The notes under the pieces were generated by a model. The model was not told where the DNA came from and made no database searches. It saw only the letters and a program-made list of their open reading frames with translations. A stretch of DNA of 55,023 nucleotides, taken from assembly GCA_003242885.1 (NCBI GenBank), contig QKMZ01000008.1, positions 1 through 55,023 on the forward strand, read 5' to 3'. Positions 7,632 to 14,637 of this stretch are shown one piece after another; position 1 is the stretch's first letter; each line of letters begins with the position of its first letter. The stretch comes from Candidatus Melainabacteria bacterium (GTDB lineage Bacteria > Cyanobacteriota > Vampirovibrionia > Obscuribacterales > Obscuribacteraceae). The translations under genes were made by a program, and so were the position numbers.

Positions 7632-8069
7632 TTACCTCTTCGTGATTTTTCCAGACATTTGCTGAGCCACAGCACTCTCATCTTTGGTGAGCTGCTCATG
7701 GATCTGTTTGGCTGCGGCACCCTGGCATTCCTTCATCAAGTCTTCCGTATCTTCCAGCCTGGATAGGAACTTGTTAGAAGCCAGTGATTGAACGGCATTT
7801 TTTGCCAGGAGTGCGCAGATTCGATTTACTCCGGCTTTGACGACTCCAACAATTTCATCCGTAGAAGCTTTCAGCTGCTGCGCATATACAGTTTCGATTT
7901 TGTCCCTTTGCTCGGCCTCGTAATTGATCAAATAGGAGAGCAATGCTTCTCGGGCAAAATCCGTATCTTTCATTCCGCGAGCTTTAGCTAATTGCTTCAG
8001 CTTGAACATATCGTCTGCCGTCAGCCAGGTTCTTATCTCGGCAGTTCGACTTCCTCTGAGTTTTGGCAT
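7632..8069 (-). CDS. mobC: MobC-like relaxosome accessory protein
   Basis: A 145-residue protein with an N-terminal ribbon-helix-helix-like segment (AEIRTWLTADDMFKLKQLAK, then GMKDTDFAREALLSYL), typical of MobC/TraJ-like proteins that bind oriT and assist strand separation. The remainder is helical. It is the first gene of the mobilization operon, directly downstream of the predicted oriT, and is followed 6 bp later by the relaxase. GGAG lies about 10 bases before the ATG. The family assignment rests on fold pattern and context, not on long sequence identity. Confidence 0.72.
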   Translation of the reverse strand: MPKLRGSRTAEIRTWLTADDMFKLKQLAKARGMKDTDFAREALLSYLINYEAEQRDKIETVYAQQLKASTDEIVGVVKAGVNRICALLAKNAVQSLASNKFLSRLEDTEDLMKECQGAAAKQIHEQLTKDESAVAQQMSGKITKR

Positions 8070-8149
8070 TTTGGCAATCTCCGGAGCTAAAAACCCTCTC
8101 TATTGCCATCATACAGCAACATTCGGATAATTCCACCGGAAAAATACCA

Positions 8150-8330
8150 GGTCATCGGCAGCTAAAACGCTCGTCAGCATATCCATACAGACAAAATCGG
8201 ATCATCCTTTATCCTGCCTTACGGCACTGCGTGGCGTCCGGTTGCGCTTCAGTTCCACTTCAGCGCCGGGAGTGCTAGCGCACTTCGAGGAGCGTCCGGC
8301 GCCGCGATTCGTTTTATGACGACAAGATGA
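8150..8330 (+). other. oriT: Predicted origin of transfer (oriT)
   Basis: The sequence TATCCTGCC at 8210-8218 matches the nick-site consensus of IncP-type MOBP origins (ATCCTG|C), giving a predicted nick between 8216 and 8217 on the plus strand. A short imperfect inverted repeat (GGATcATCC) lies just 5' of it. To the right is a GC-rich nested inverted repeat: GCGCCGG…CCGGCGC around a GTGCTAGCGCAC palindrome. It lies immediately upstream of the mobC–relaxase operon, the usual position. The exact limits are unknown. Confidence 0.65.
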
Positions 8331-8357
8331 TAAGCCAAAGCGTTCCGCCTTGGCAGA

Positions 8358-9107
8358 CTATTCTTCTAAAGTTCCGAGGAAACGTACTGTCGCTGCAACA
8401 TAGTTGAAAATGAGTAAAGCTTCCTCATGATTCAGGACTTCATTCGGATGTGCCAGACTTTGATTGTTACGGACGTGATTGAACTTGTCCAAAGCAGTAA
8501 TGCTCATTTTCATGACCTGCTCGCTCATGGCTGATTGCAGCTTCCCCTTTGCAGATATCGTTTTGACATACTCGGCAAAAATGGCATTCAAGGTCTTCTC
8601 TTCGATGTTGATGCCATGATTCTGTGCCAACGTCCTCACGTAAGCAGTTAGAAAGGTATGCAAGCGATCCAAGCCCTCTCGCAAGTTATTGTTCTGAATT
8701 GCCTGGTGAACTTCTCTGGCAAGCATCTCAAAGCCTTCACCTTTTCGATTTGGTTTGATGGCGTCCAGCTCGGAAACTGTCGCACCAGCCAGTAATCGTT
8801 TGGCAATTGCAATGCATTCATCGCCTAGCGCCTGCTCCCACCTGTAGGAATCCTCTGAACGAACATGCTCAATCAGCTCAAGCAGGAGCTTTCCTACGAC
8901 TGCATTGGACTCAACCTGCCAAAACATCCTGAGACGTCGGGCTTTTGAATTTGTCTCATTGTTGTACTTCGGGTCTTCGATATTCAGCCCAACGGCCTCC
9001 GCAATAAACTCTCTGAATGTGCGGTCGCTGAAGTTCGAAACATAACCGCTACTCATCCCCAAAAGGCGTTCCACCTTCTTTTTGTCATTTAGTATTAGGT
9101 CAGACAT
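8358..9107 (-). CDS. Abortive-infection protein, Abi_C family (HEPN-like)
   Basis: A 249-residue protein whose C-terminal segment carries the Abi_C signature: VRNNQSLAHPNEVLNHEEA followed by a hydrophobic helix LLIFNYVAATVRFL. R-NNQSLA-H fits the R(x4-6)H motif of HEPN ribonucleases. Such proteins are thought to cleave RNA and block phage growth by killing or arresting the host cell. The N-terminal ~150 residues are helical and unassigned. It follows a small gene at 9125 by 17 bp, probably forming an operon, and sits between mobilization genes and a toxin–antitoxin pair, a typical plasmid defence/stability location. Confidence 0.75.
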   Translation of the reverse strand: MSDLILNDKKKVERLLGMSSGYVSNFSDRTFREFIAEAVGLNIEDPKYNNETNSKARRLRMFWQVESNAVVGKLLLELIEHVRSEDSYRWEQALGDECIAIAKRLLAGATVSELDAIKPNRKGEGFEMLAREVHQAIQNNNLREGLDRLHTFLTAYVRTLAQNHGINIEEKTLNAIFAEYVKTISAKGKLQSAMSEQVMKMSITALDKFNHVRNNQSLAHPNEVLNHEEALLIFNYVAATVRFLGTLEE

Positions 9108-9124
9108 GATGCTTATTCCAAGAA

Positions 9125-9343
9125 TTAGCGGTCGAAAGGACCGCGATTGTAGCGCTCGCTTATCTTAATCGCCCTGGCGACCAGATCCTTATCTTCATGC
9201 TCCCAAATCGTCACCCAAGAACCAAAAGGCATTTGCTTTGACTTTCGGAACTGCCTGACTGCCAAATATTCCTGTGGTTTTGTGCGAACCCAGCCTGCAA
9301 TGATGTCGAGATACCTGTATTCGCCGTTTTTTGAAGTGGACAT
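9125..9343 (-). CDS. Small protein of unknown function upstream of Abi_C gene
   Basis: A 72-residue protein with many aromatic and basic residues (YRYLDIIAGWVRT, GSWVTIWEHEDKDLVARA). No motif is recognised. GAGGGAAAAGCA precedes the ATG at a good distance, supporting translation. It is 17 bp upstream of the Abi_C gene on the same strand, so it may be a regulator or antidote of that protein. This is inference from position only. Confidence 0.6.
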   Translation of the reverse strand: MSTSKNGEYRYLDIIAGWVRTKPQEYLAVRQFRKSKQMPFGSWVTIWEHEDKDLVARAIKISERYNRGPFDR

Positions 9344-9458
9344 TGCTTTTCCCTCAAGGTGTTTCCTTAACGGTAAATTCAGTTCAATTCGAATGCAAAG
9401 GTAATTTTGAGACCAGGTGCTGGCAATACTTTGAAAAATTCCGGTCGTGCAGTACTTA

Positions 9459-9487
9459 TTGCCATGTCCGGCAATTTACCGTACAAT
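9459..9487 (+). promoter_or_regulatory. Promoter and operator of the toxin–antitoxin operon
   Basis: TTGCCA (9459-9464) and TACAAT (9482-9487) are 17 bp apart. An inverted repeat TTGCC…GGCAA (9459-9474) overlaps the -35 box and spacer, a plausible autoregulatory site for the ribbon-helix-helix antitoxin. AGGAG at 9494-9498 precedes the ATG at 9507, so the leader is very short. Confidence 0.72.
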
Positions 9488-9506
9488 ATATACAGGAGAT
9501 AGCAAC

Positions 9507-9788
9507 ATGGCAGTAAGCGACAGAAAAGTTGAACGTCTTGAGACTCGATTGCCTGCTGAGGCAAAACAGCAGATTGAGCTGGCGGCTGCTATGCAGGGAC
9601 GGACCGTCTCAGACTTTGTTGTTGCAGCAGCGCTGGAAGAGGCAGGCAAGGTGATCGAACAGCAGCGGGTCATAAAGCTGACTGTCAGCGAAAGCATTGC
9701 TTTGGCAGAATTGATGACAGCCGAACCAGTCGCAAACAAAAAGAATGTCGAAGCTATACGCCGATATAAGAAAGTGATGGGCCGCTAG
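9507..9788 (+). CDS. DUF1778-family (TacA-like) antitoxin
   Basis: A 93-residue protein. The N-terminal half is the DUF1778 ribbon-helix-helix (ERLETRLPAEAKQQIELAAA, GRTVSDFVVAAALEEA) that binds operator DNA; the C-terminal half (LTVSESIALAELM…) wraps the acetyltransferase toxin. The ATG at 9507 has AGGAG eight bases upstream, and an earlier in-frame start would fall inside the promoter. The GNAT toxin gene follows after 2 bp, the usual antitoxin-first order. Expression is probably repressed by the antitoxin–toxin complex at the palindrome overlapping the promoter. Confidence 0.88.
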   Translation: MAVSDRKVERLETRLPAEAKQQIELAAAMQGRTVSDFVVAAALEEAGKVIEQQRVIKLTVSESIALAELMTAEPVANKKNVEAIRRYKKVMGR

Positions 9789-9790
9789 CC

Positions 9791-10375
9791 GTGGAAAAAA
9801 AACAGAAAGCGCTCTATTCGATAGAGCGCTGGACGAAAGAGCATGACGCTTCGCAATTTACTTCGGATCTTGCCAGCATCAGACGATATATCCAAGAGCA
9901 AGCTCATCGAGATACTTCCAGCAAATCATCAGCCGTTTTTGTTCTAGTTGAACCCGGCAAGCAGGCCGTTGTCGGCTATTACTCACTGTCATCGGCTAGC
10001 ATTGGATTCTCAGAAATCCCTGAAAAAATGCAGAAAAAGCTTCCTCGCTATCCTCAGGTAAGCGCAATCTTGCTTGGCCGCCTGGGAGTGGATAAGGCAT
10101 TTAGCGGTCAGCAAGCGAAGAAGTTAGGCGAAAAGCCACGTTTGGGCGAACTTTTAATTGTCGACGCCCAGGAGCGTTGTCTTAAAATATCCAAAGAGGT
10201 TGGCTGCGCATTAATGATTATTGATGCCGAAATGCCTAGCGAAGAAGAGCAAAAGAAAGGGGCAAGAGATCCTTTGACGTTTTATACACAATACGGCTTT
10301 ACGCCGTTAACTGCGAATCCGCGCAGGGTTGTTAAAACCATGCGCGCTATGGCATTGGAATTCGAAGGCGCCTGA
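9791..10375 (+). CDS. GNAT-family acetyltransferase toxin (TacT-like)
   Basis: A 194-residue GNAT protein of the type that acetylates the amino group of charged tRNAs and stops translation. Visible motifs are VVGYYSLSSASI (β4), AILLGRLGVDKAFSGQ (the acetyl-CoA loop region), GELLIVDAQERCLKIS and the C-terminal FYTQYGF carrying the usual catalytic tyrosine. It is slightly longer than the ~160-175 residues common in the family, with an insertion SEEEQKKGARD. The start is GTG two bases after the antitoxin stop, so translation is likely coupled. It forms a standard DUF1778–GNAT toxin–antitoxin pair that would stabilise the plasmid. Confidence 0.86.
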   Translation: MEKKQKALYSIERWTKEHDASQFTSDLASIRRYIQEQAHRDTSSKSSAVFVLVEPGKQAVVGYYSLSSASIGFSEIPEKMQKKLPRYPQVSAILLGRLGVDKAFSGQQAKKLGEKPRLGELLIVDAQERCLKISKEVGCALMIIDAEMPSEEEQKKGARDPLTFYTQYGFTPLTANPRRVVKTMRAMALEFEGA

Positions 10376-10387
10376 GGAACCGTTCGT

Positions 10388-10891
10388 ATGTCTGACATTT
10401 GGGTGTTCGCTTATGGCTCCAATATGGATTTGCATGACCTCAAGTCCTGGCTCTCCGAACGTCCAGAGTTTGCAGACTCACAGATACTCGAATGTGAAAT
10501 TGGCACGCTTTCAAACTACGAGTTGGTCTGGAATTACTATTCAAAAACTCGGCGAGCTGGAGCAGCCAATGTTCAGCCAAAGCAAGGGCGCAGCTTGCCT
10601 GGACTTGTTCTGAAAGTGAACGAAACGTGTCTGGCCGGCATAGACAAAAAAGAGGGGCATCCAAATTACTATGATCGTGGCAACAATCAAGTTTCAGCAA
10701 TTCTAGCTGACGGACGGAAGATAAGTTGCTGGCTATATGTAGCCAGGCCTGAGCACACGAAAGAAGTCATAGTGCCTCCATCTGCAAAGTATCTAAACTT
10801 GCTGATTAATGCGGCAAAGCGGTACTCATTTCCAGCATGGTACTTGGGAGAACTGCAATCTACACCGGTTCAAGAAACTGATGAAGACTAG
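10388..10891 (+). CDS. Gamma-glutamylcyclotransferase-like (GGCT/AIG2) protein
   Basis: A 167-residue protein with the GGCT-fold opening motif VFAYGSNMD at residues 6-14, a catalytic-type acid in GIDKKEGHPNYYDR at ~80-93, and the later strand SCWLYVA. GGCT-like enzymes cyclise γ-glutamyl amines to pyroglutamate, and bacterial plasmid-encoded members are mostly uncharacterised. It lies 12 bp after the toxin gene on the same strand and may be co-transcribed with the TA pair. It converges with the gene ending at 10897, leaving only 5 bp between the stops. Confidence 0.82.
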   Translation: MSDIWVFAYGSNMDLHDLKSWLSERPEFADSQILECEIGTLSNYELVWNYYSKTRRAGAANVQPKQGRSLPGLVLKVNETCLAGIDKKEGHPNYYDRGNNQVSAILADGRKISCWLYVARPEHTKEVIVPPSAKYLNLLINAAKRYSFPAWYLGELQSTPVQETDED

Positions 10892-10896
10892 CTTGT

Positions 10897-11520
10897 TCAA
10901 TTAGTCAGATCGCAAAGTGAATCTATTTTTGCAATAAATCTTCTTTGCAGAGTTTCACAGCTCATCAGCCTTTCGCGGTAAATCTCAATTGCTTCTTTCA
11001 GATGTTTTTGAAAGGAAACACGCCAGATGATCTTACGGTCCAGAGCTTCCTCAATTGGCTTTTCACTGCCATCCCCTTTCCAAATAATCCATTCTTTTTT
11101 GGTTCTTGCCTCATGGAGCAAACCACATCTCACTGATTTATAAAAATCGTCTCGCAAGTCTGGATCTGCAAAATATGCCTTAAATGGTCTGCGCTTCTGG
11201 AAGAAGCGCTTAAACATATCGGCGCTATCGCCGTAAACGATGTCGGTTTCTTTGGCGCGGAAAATGTACTTTTTTCCTTCGATTGTAGACTCTAGAAATT
11301 CAATCAGTGAACATTGAAGAGCCACGATGGAAAAGCCTTTTCCATCAGCTTTCAACTTGTCTATTGCTGCAATTGGCTCAAAATAGCGACTTTCCAGCCT
11401 ATCTTCAAAGTATTCAAAGAAAGCCTGCGCCCAAAGGTCCGGCATCCCACCTGGTACAAGAGTATCTCTTAGTTTTATCCAGCTCTTATCGTTGCGGTCG
11501 CGGGATATTTGGAGATCCAT
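10897..11520 (-). CDS. Hypothetical protein with HEPN-like Rx4H motif
   Basis: A 207-residue, mainly helical protein with many aromatics. The segment DDFYKSVRCGLLHEARTKKE contains R-CGLL-H, an R(x4)H motif seen in HEPN ribonucleases, preceded by a predicted helix. No other motif is visible. The start at 11520 is preferred over a longer in-frame start because GAGGAAGAGC lies upstream. With the Abi_C protein at 8358 it would be the second HEPN-type candidate within 3 kb, which suggests a defence role. The HEPN assignment is tentative. Confidence 0.65.
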   Translation of the reverse strand: MDLQISRDRNDKSWIKLRDTLVPGGMPDLWAQAFFEYFEDRLESRYFEPIAAIDKLKADGKGFSIVALQCSLIEFLESTIEGKKYIFRAKETDIVYGDSADMFKRFFQKRRPFKAYFADPDLRDDFYKSVRCGLLHEARTKKEWIIWKGDGSEKPIEEALDRKIIWRVSFQKHLKEAIEIYRERLMSCETLQRRFIAKIDSLCDLTN

Positions 11521-11639
11521 CACTTTGCTCTTCCTCGGCTTTTGAATTGGCACGAGCCGTAGCCTTTAGACTACGACTCAAATGTGTGTATTCTACAAGA
11601 CGGCATTCAGCCAGGAGTGTTGGAACGGCGCGCACACCC

Positions 11640-11830
11640 CATGCGGGCTGCCTGAATAGCGGCTGACCGTGGGTCCTGCCGCCAGCCAAAAATGAGCGGT
11701 AAATGGAGGGGACCCGCTTGCGGGGCGCAGGCCGTTTAAGGAGCGAATGGCTGGCGGCGGGCGATCGCCGCTAGGCTTTTGCCAGGCAGGGGAATGTGGG
11801 CGCCTGCCGGCGCCGCATTTTTAACGGGGC
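11640..11830 (+). ncRNA. GC-rich structured non-coding segment (candidate RNA gene)
   Basis: The ~400 bp gap between 11521 and 11950 has no plausible gene and is much richer in G+C than its surroundings. A perfect 11-bp inverted repeat (11678-11688 / 11748-11758) encloses ~59 nt with an internal CCCGC-TTG-CGGGG hairpin. It is followed by GGCGATCGCC and a GC-rich hairpin (GGCGCC-tgcc-GGCGCC) ending in a run of five T at about 11818-11822, like an intrinsic terminator on the plus strand. An untranslated structured RNA is plausible, and no known RNA family is recognised. A DNA-level role (origin or recombination site) is the alternative. Confidence 0.4.
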
Positions 11831-11950
11831 GGAAACCTTATACATCCTGAGGCAAAAGCGTCGGCTCAAAAAGCCCAGAAACGACCGCAGAATTTAGCGA
11901 AGAAATGCGCGGAAATGACCGATATTGAATCGGTGCGTGGGGAATGATCA

Positions 11951-13540
11951 ATGCGATGGTCAAAGGTTGGGCCGCGCATGAAAACCTATAAGAAAAAGAG
12001 ACGACAGACAGTCGAGATTGAAGACGTACAGGAGCCTTTCTGCGGAAGCAGGAAAAAGGACATGGTGCCTCTTTGTGATGCCGATCCAGATGTTGCCGAA
12101 GAGTGGCTTTACGCAAAGAATTGCGGCTGGGGTCCAGAAGATTTCAGTAAAGGATCGAACATCAAAGCCTGGTGGCAATGCCCGTATTGCTTGAGAGACT
12201 ACAAGGCTCAAATTTGCAATCGCACAGGAAATCTAAGTGGCTGCCCATATTGCGCAAGCAAAAGAGTTTGTACAGACAATTCGCTCGAGGATCTCTACCC
12301 AGAGCTATCCAAAGAGTGGCATCCCGCCAAAAACGGCAAGCTGAAGCCTTCTCAAGTCATCAAATTCTCAATGAAACGAGCATTCTGGCTCTGTGGAAAG
12401 TGCGGAAATGAATGGGAAACAACCATTGCCGAAAGAGCTTTCAACAAAGCCGGTTGTCCGGCCTGCTATCGGGCACGCATTGAATATCAAAAAGCTCATC
12501 ATGTGAAAGCATTACCCAAGCCGATAATACTCGGCGAAACAGTAGTACCGCGCGATTGGTACGAAAAGACCAAAAGAAAGTTCAAGACTCTGGCAAAAAA
12601 GTATCCTAAGGTCGCTAAAGAATGGCATCCAACAAAGAACGGCAAATGGACACCTGAGGATTTTTCGAAGGCGTCCGGAGTAAAAGTCTGGTGGAAATGC
12701 AAGAAAGGGCCAGATCACGAATGGCAAGCGACCATAAGTCACAGGACAAAGAGTAAACGTGGTTGTCCTTTCTGTGCCGGTCAAAAAGTCTCGATAAAGA
12801 CTTCGTTAGCCTATCTACATCCGAAGTTAGCCAAGCAATGGCACCCAACAAAGAACAAGAAACTGAAACCAGAAAACGTAACTGCAGGCACAGACAGAAA
12901 AGTCTGGTGGCTCTGCAAGAGGTTTCCCGATCACGAATGGGAAGCCTCTATATACGCAAGAACAGCAACCAAGACAGGTTGTCCAAAGTGCAGCGGCGCA
13001 GTCGCAAGCGCACAAAACTGCCTGGAAGCAGAGTTTCCTTATCTTGCAGCACAGCTACATCCCAGCCTGAATGATGGCCTCAAAGGCACGGAGATTACTC
13101 CAAAATCAAAGAAAAAAGTTTGGTGGAGATGTTCGAAGAACAAAGAACATGAATGGCAAGCAAATGTATGTGACAGAACCATTCACGGCTCTGGCTGTCC
13201 GTTCTGTGCAGGAGTAAGAGCCACAGCGGAGAATTCTCTTTTTGCTCTATTTCCAAAAATCGCAAGAGAATGGGATAAAAAGAAAAACGGAGGACTGGAC
13301 CCGAAAAATGTTCTTCCATTCTCAGAAAGGAAGGTCTTCTGGCTATGCAAGGCCGGGCACAGCTGGCAGCAGATGATTCGCATAAGAACCAGATCGCAAG
13401 CCGACTGTTATGAATGCCGGACGGGAAGAAAGCACCCAAGTTCCGAAAATCCAGAACAACTCATGGAGAATTTGAAGGTGACTGGAAATCAGGCAAATTC
13501 GCCCGCAAAGAAGCGTCAAGCTTCTGGTACTGCAAAATAG
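11951..13540 (+). CDS. Treble-clef zinc-ribbon repeat protein (DUF4379-like), six repeats
   Basis: A 529-residue protein built of six ~65-residue units. Each has a P.(A/S).(E/Q)WHP.KNG segment, a KVWW.C..(C) strand, HEW...I..RT and a GCPFC/GCPKC knuckle. This is the DUF4379 ('probable zinc-ribbon') pattern; each unit should bind one zinc as a treble clef. In units 3-5 the first knuckle is C-KKGPDHEW rather than CxxC, so metal binding may use His. The family occurs alone or fused to nucleases (VSR- or HNH-like); no nuclease domain is seen here. A second five-repeat protein lies at 14638, flanking ssb, suggesting nucleic-acid binding. Confidence 0.82.
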   Translation: MRWSKVGPRMKTYKKKRRQTVEIEDVQEPFCGSRKKDMVPLCDADPDVAEEWLYAKNCGWGPEDFSKGSNIKAWWQCPYCLRDYKAQICNRTGNLSGCPYCASKRVCTDNSLEDLYPELSKEWHPAKNGKLKPSQVIKFSMKRAFWLCGKCGNEWETTIAERAFNKAGCPACYRARIEYQKAHHVKALPKPIILGETVVPRDWYEKTKRKFKTLAKKYPKVAKEWHPTKNGKWTPEDFSKASGVKVWWKCKKGPDHEWQATISHRTKSKRGCPFCAGQKVSIKTSLAYLHPKLAKQWHPTKNKKLKPENVTAGTDRKVWWLCKRFPDHEWEASIYARTATKTGCPKCSGAVASAQNCLEAEFPYLAAQLHPSLNDGLKGTEITPKSKKKVWWRCSKNKEHEWQANVCDRTIHGSGCPFCAGVRATAENSLFALFPKIAREWDKKKNGGLDPKNVLPFSERKVFWLCKAGHSWQQMIRIRTRSQADCYECRTGRKHPSSENPEQLMENLKVTGNQANSPAKKRQASGTAK

Positions 13541-13679
13541 AGACAATTAGCTGCTCCTTAGCGCAAACAAGACAGCTATCGTGGTGAACTAGATGTCGCT
13601 CACGAGTAAGGTCGTCGCTATAAAGCGCGAGCATTTCTTCTAAAAGGCTACGCTCAACCGGGTTGATATAGTCCGTCAT
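13461..13679 (-). CDS. Small CxxC protein, downstream of ssb
   Basis: A 72-residue protein (NPVERSLLEEMLALYSDD, then HHDSCLVCAKEQLIVSILQY). The H-H-x-x-C-x-x-C arrangement could bind a metal ion. GGAGGT seven bases before the ATG at 13679 is a strong ribosome site and fixes this start. Its 3' end overlaps the end of the convergent treble-clef gene by 80 bp. It lies downstream of ssb on the same strand but after a strong hairpin, so it may have its own promoter. No family is recognised. Confidence 0.6.
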   Translation of the reverse strand: MTDYINPVERSLLEEMLALYSDDLTRERHLVHHDSCLVCAKEQLIVSILQYQKLDASLRANLPDFQSPSNSP

Positions 13680-13760
13680 TTGTTCAACCTCCGCAAAGCC
13701 AAGTCGCATGTTAGCGATAAAGGCAAAGAGTTCATATGTGTAAATCCACAGAGAAAGCTC

Positions 13761-13782
13761 GGGCGGGGAGAAGTCCCCGCCC
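13761..13782 (-). terminator. Intrinsic terminator after ssb
   Basis: A perfect 9-bp GC-rich stem (GGGCGGGGA / TCCCCGCCC) with a CTTC loop on the minus strand lies 13 bp beyond the ssb stop and is followed on that strand by GAGCTTTCTCT. Confidence 0.65.
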
Positions 13783-13795
13783 TCACAGACCTAAT

Positions 13796-14182
13796 TCAGG
13801 CTGCCGATTTGCGACGTTTGGCAGCGGGCTTGCTTTCCGATGTTTGGTCATTGCGCCTGCCACCGGACAGATGGAAACTTGTCAGTTTGACGACCGGCTT
13901 TTTCATAAGGACTCTTACGCCGTCTACTTCCTTTTCGTACTGAACGATTGCCAGTCTTCCAAACACAACCACTTCACGTCCGCGCTTAATTGTCTTCATA
14001 ACGCGGTCACCTAGACCATTCCAGGCATCAACATCGATCCACATTGGCTCGGGACTTTCTTCGCGGGAGAAGATATCTCTTACTGCAATCGAGAATTTGA
14101 CCACTTTGTTGTCCGAATCGGTGAAAGTTGTTGCCACAGGGTCGGCTCCGACATTGCCAATAAGAGTAATTTGGTTATTCAT
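13796..14182 (-). CDS. ssb: Single-stranded DNA-binding protein
   Basis: A 128-residue SSB with the OB-fold signature: MNNQITLIGNVGADPVATTF at the start, VKFSIAVRD, PMWIDVDAWNGLGDRV and KRGREVVVFGRLAIVQYEK. The C-terminal tail is basic (KPAAKRRKSAA) and lacks the acidic DDDIPF-type tip that recruits partner proteins in chromosomal SSBs, which suggests a specialised or plasmid-restricted role. GGAGGT in the right position fixes the start at 14182. It is shorter than the usual 150-180 residues. It is flanked by two treble-clef repeat genes. Confidence 0.92.
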   Translation of the reverse strand: MNNQITLIGNVGADPVATTFTDSDNKVVKFSIAVRDIFSREESPEPMWIDVDAWNGLGDRVMKTIKRGREVVVFGRLAIVQYEKEVDGVRVLMKKPVVKLTSFHLSGGRRNDQTSESKPAAKRRKSAA

Positions 14183-14637
14183 AAGAAGCACCTCCAGTGC
14201 TGTGTTTGTGTGCCAATAACCCGGCGACGCTTTTCGAGAGTGCAAGGACGCGAAGCGCCTAACGAAGTTAGGTTTCCTTGCACGGTAGAAAAACGGTGCA
14301 AGATTCAGGCACGGATCTAACACAGCACGGAGGTATCAAAGAAAAACCAGATACTACATATGGTGACAGCGGAGCTCCTGGGCAAATCATCTAGCGGCGG
14401 ACAAAAAATGACACGGTGCAGTAATGAACTTCTCCGAGACCCCGAAGACAACTTGGCGAGAAGTTAGCCAGAATACCTCGGACAAAGCGTTCCAAGAGGC
14501 GATATACGCGGCTTAAGTGGTTGCGACGTGTGGCAAAACCGACATTCAGAAAAGTGGTTTTCAAGAGCGGCGGGTCGCACGAAAACCAGGTTCAAAGCGG
14601 ATAATGTACCAATCACAGCAAAGGCAAGGACCGGAAT
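14183..14637. other. Intergenic region upstream of ssb and the second treble-clef gene
   Basis: About 450 bp without a supported gene. It holds the divergent expression signals for ssb (minus) and the repeat gene at 14638 (plus), and the nested hairpin at 14240-14283. Nothing else could be identified. Confidence 0.5.
14240..14283. repeat. Nested inverted repeat upstream of ssb
   Basis: An outer 9-bp perfect stem (GTGCAAGGA 14240-14248 / TCCTTGCAC 14275-14283) encloses an inner 6-bp stem (CCTAAC 14258-14263 / GTTAGG 14267-14272). It lies ~60 bp upstream of the ssb start and could be an RNA leader structure or a binding site. Confidence 0.65.

Noticed and set aside
2309..8069. Complete conjugation (type IV secretion) locus
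   Set aside because: No VirB4, VirB11, pilin or other channel genes are present; the operon fits mobilization only.
11759..11770. HIP1 palindrome (GCGATCGC) as proof of a cyanobacterial host
   Set aside because: Only this one copy was noticed by eye; HIP1 is informative only when highly repeated.
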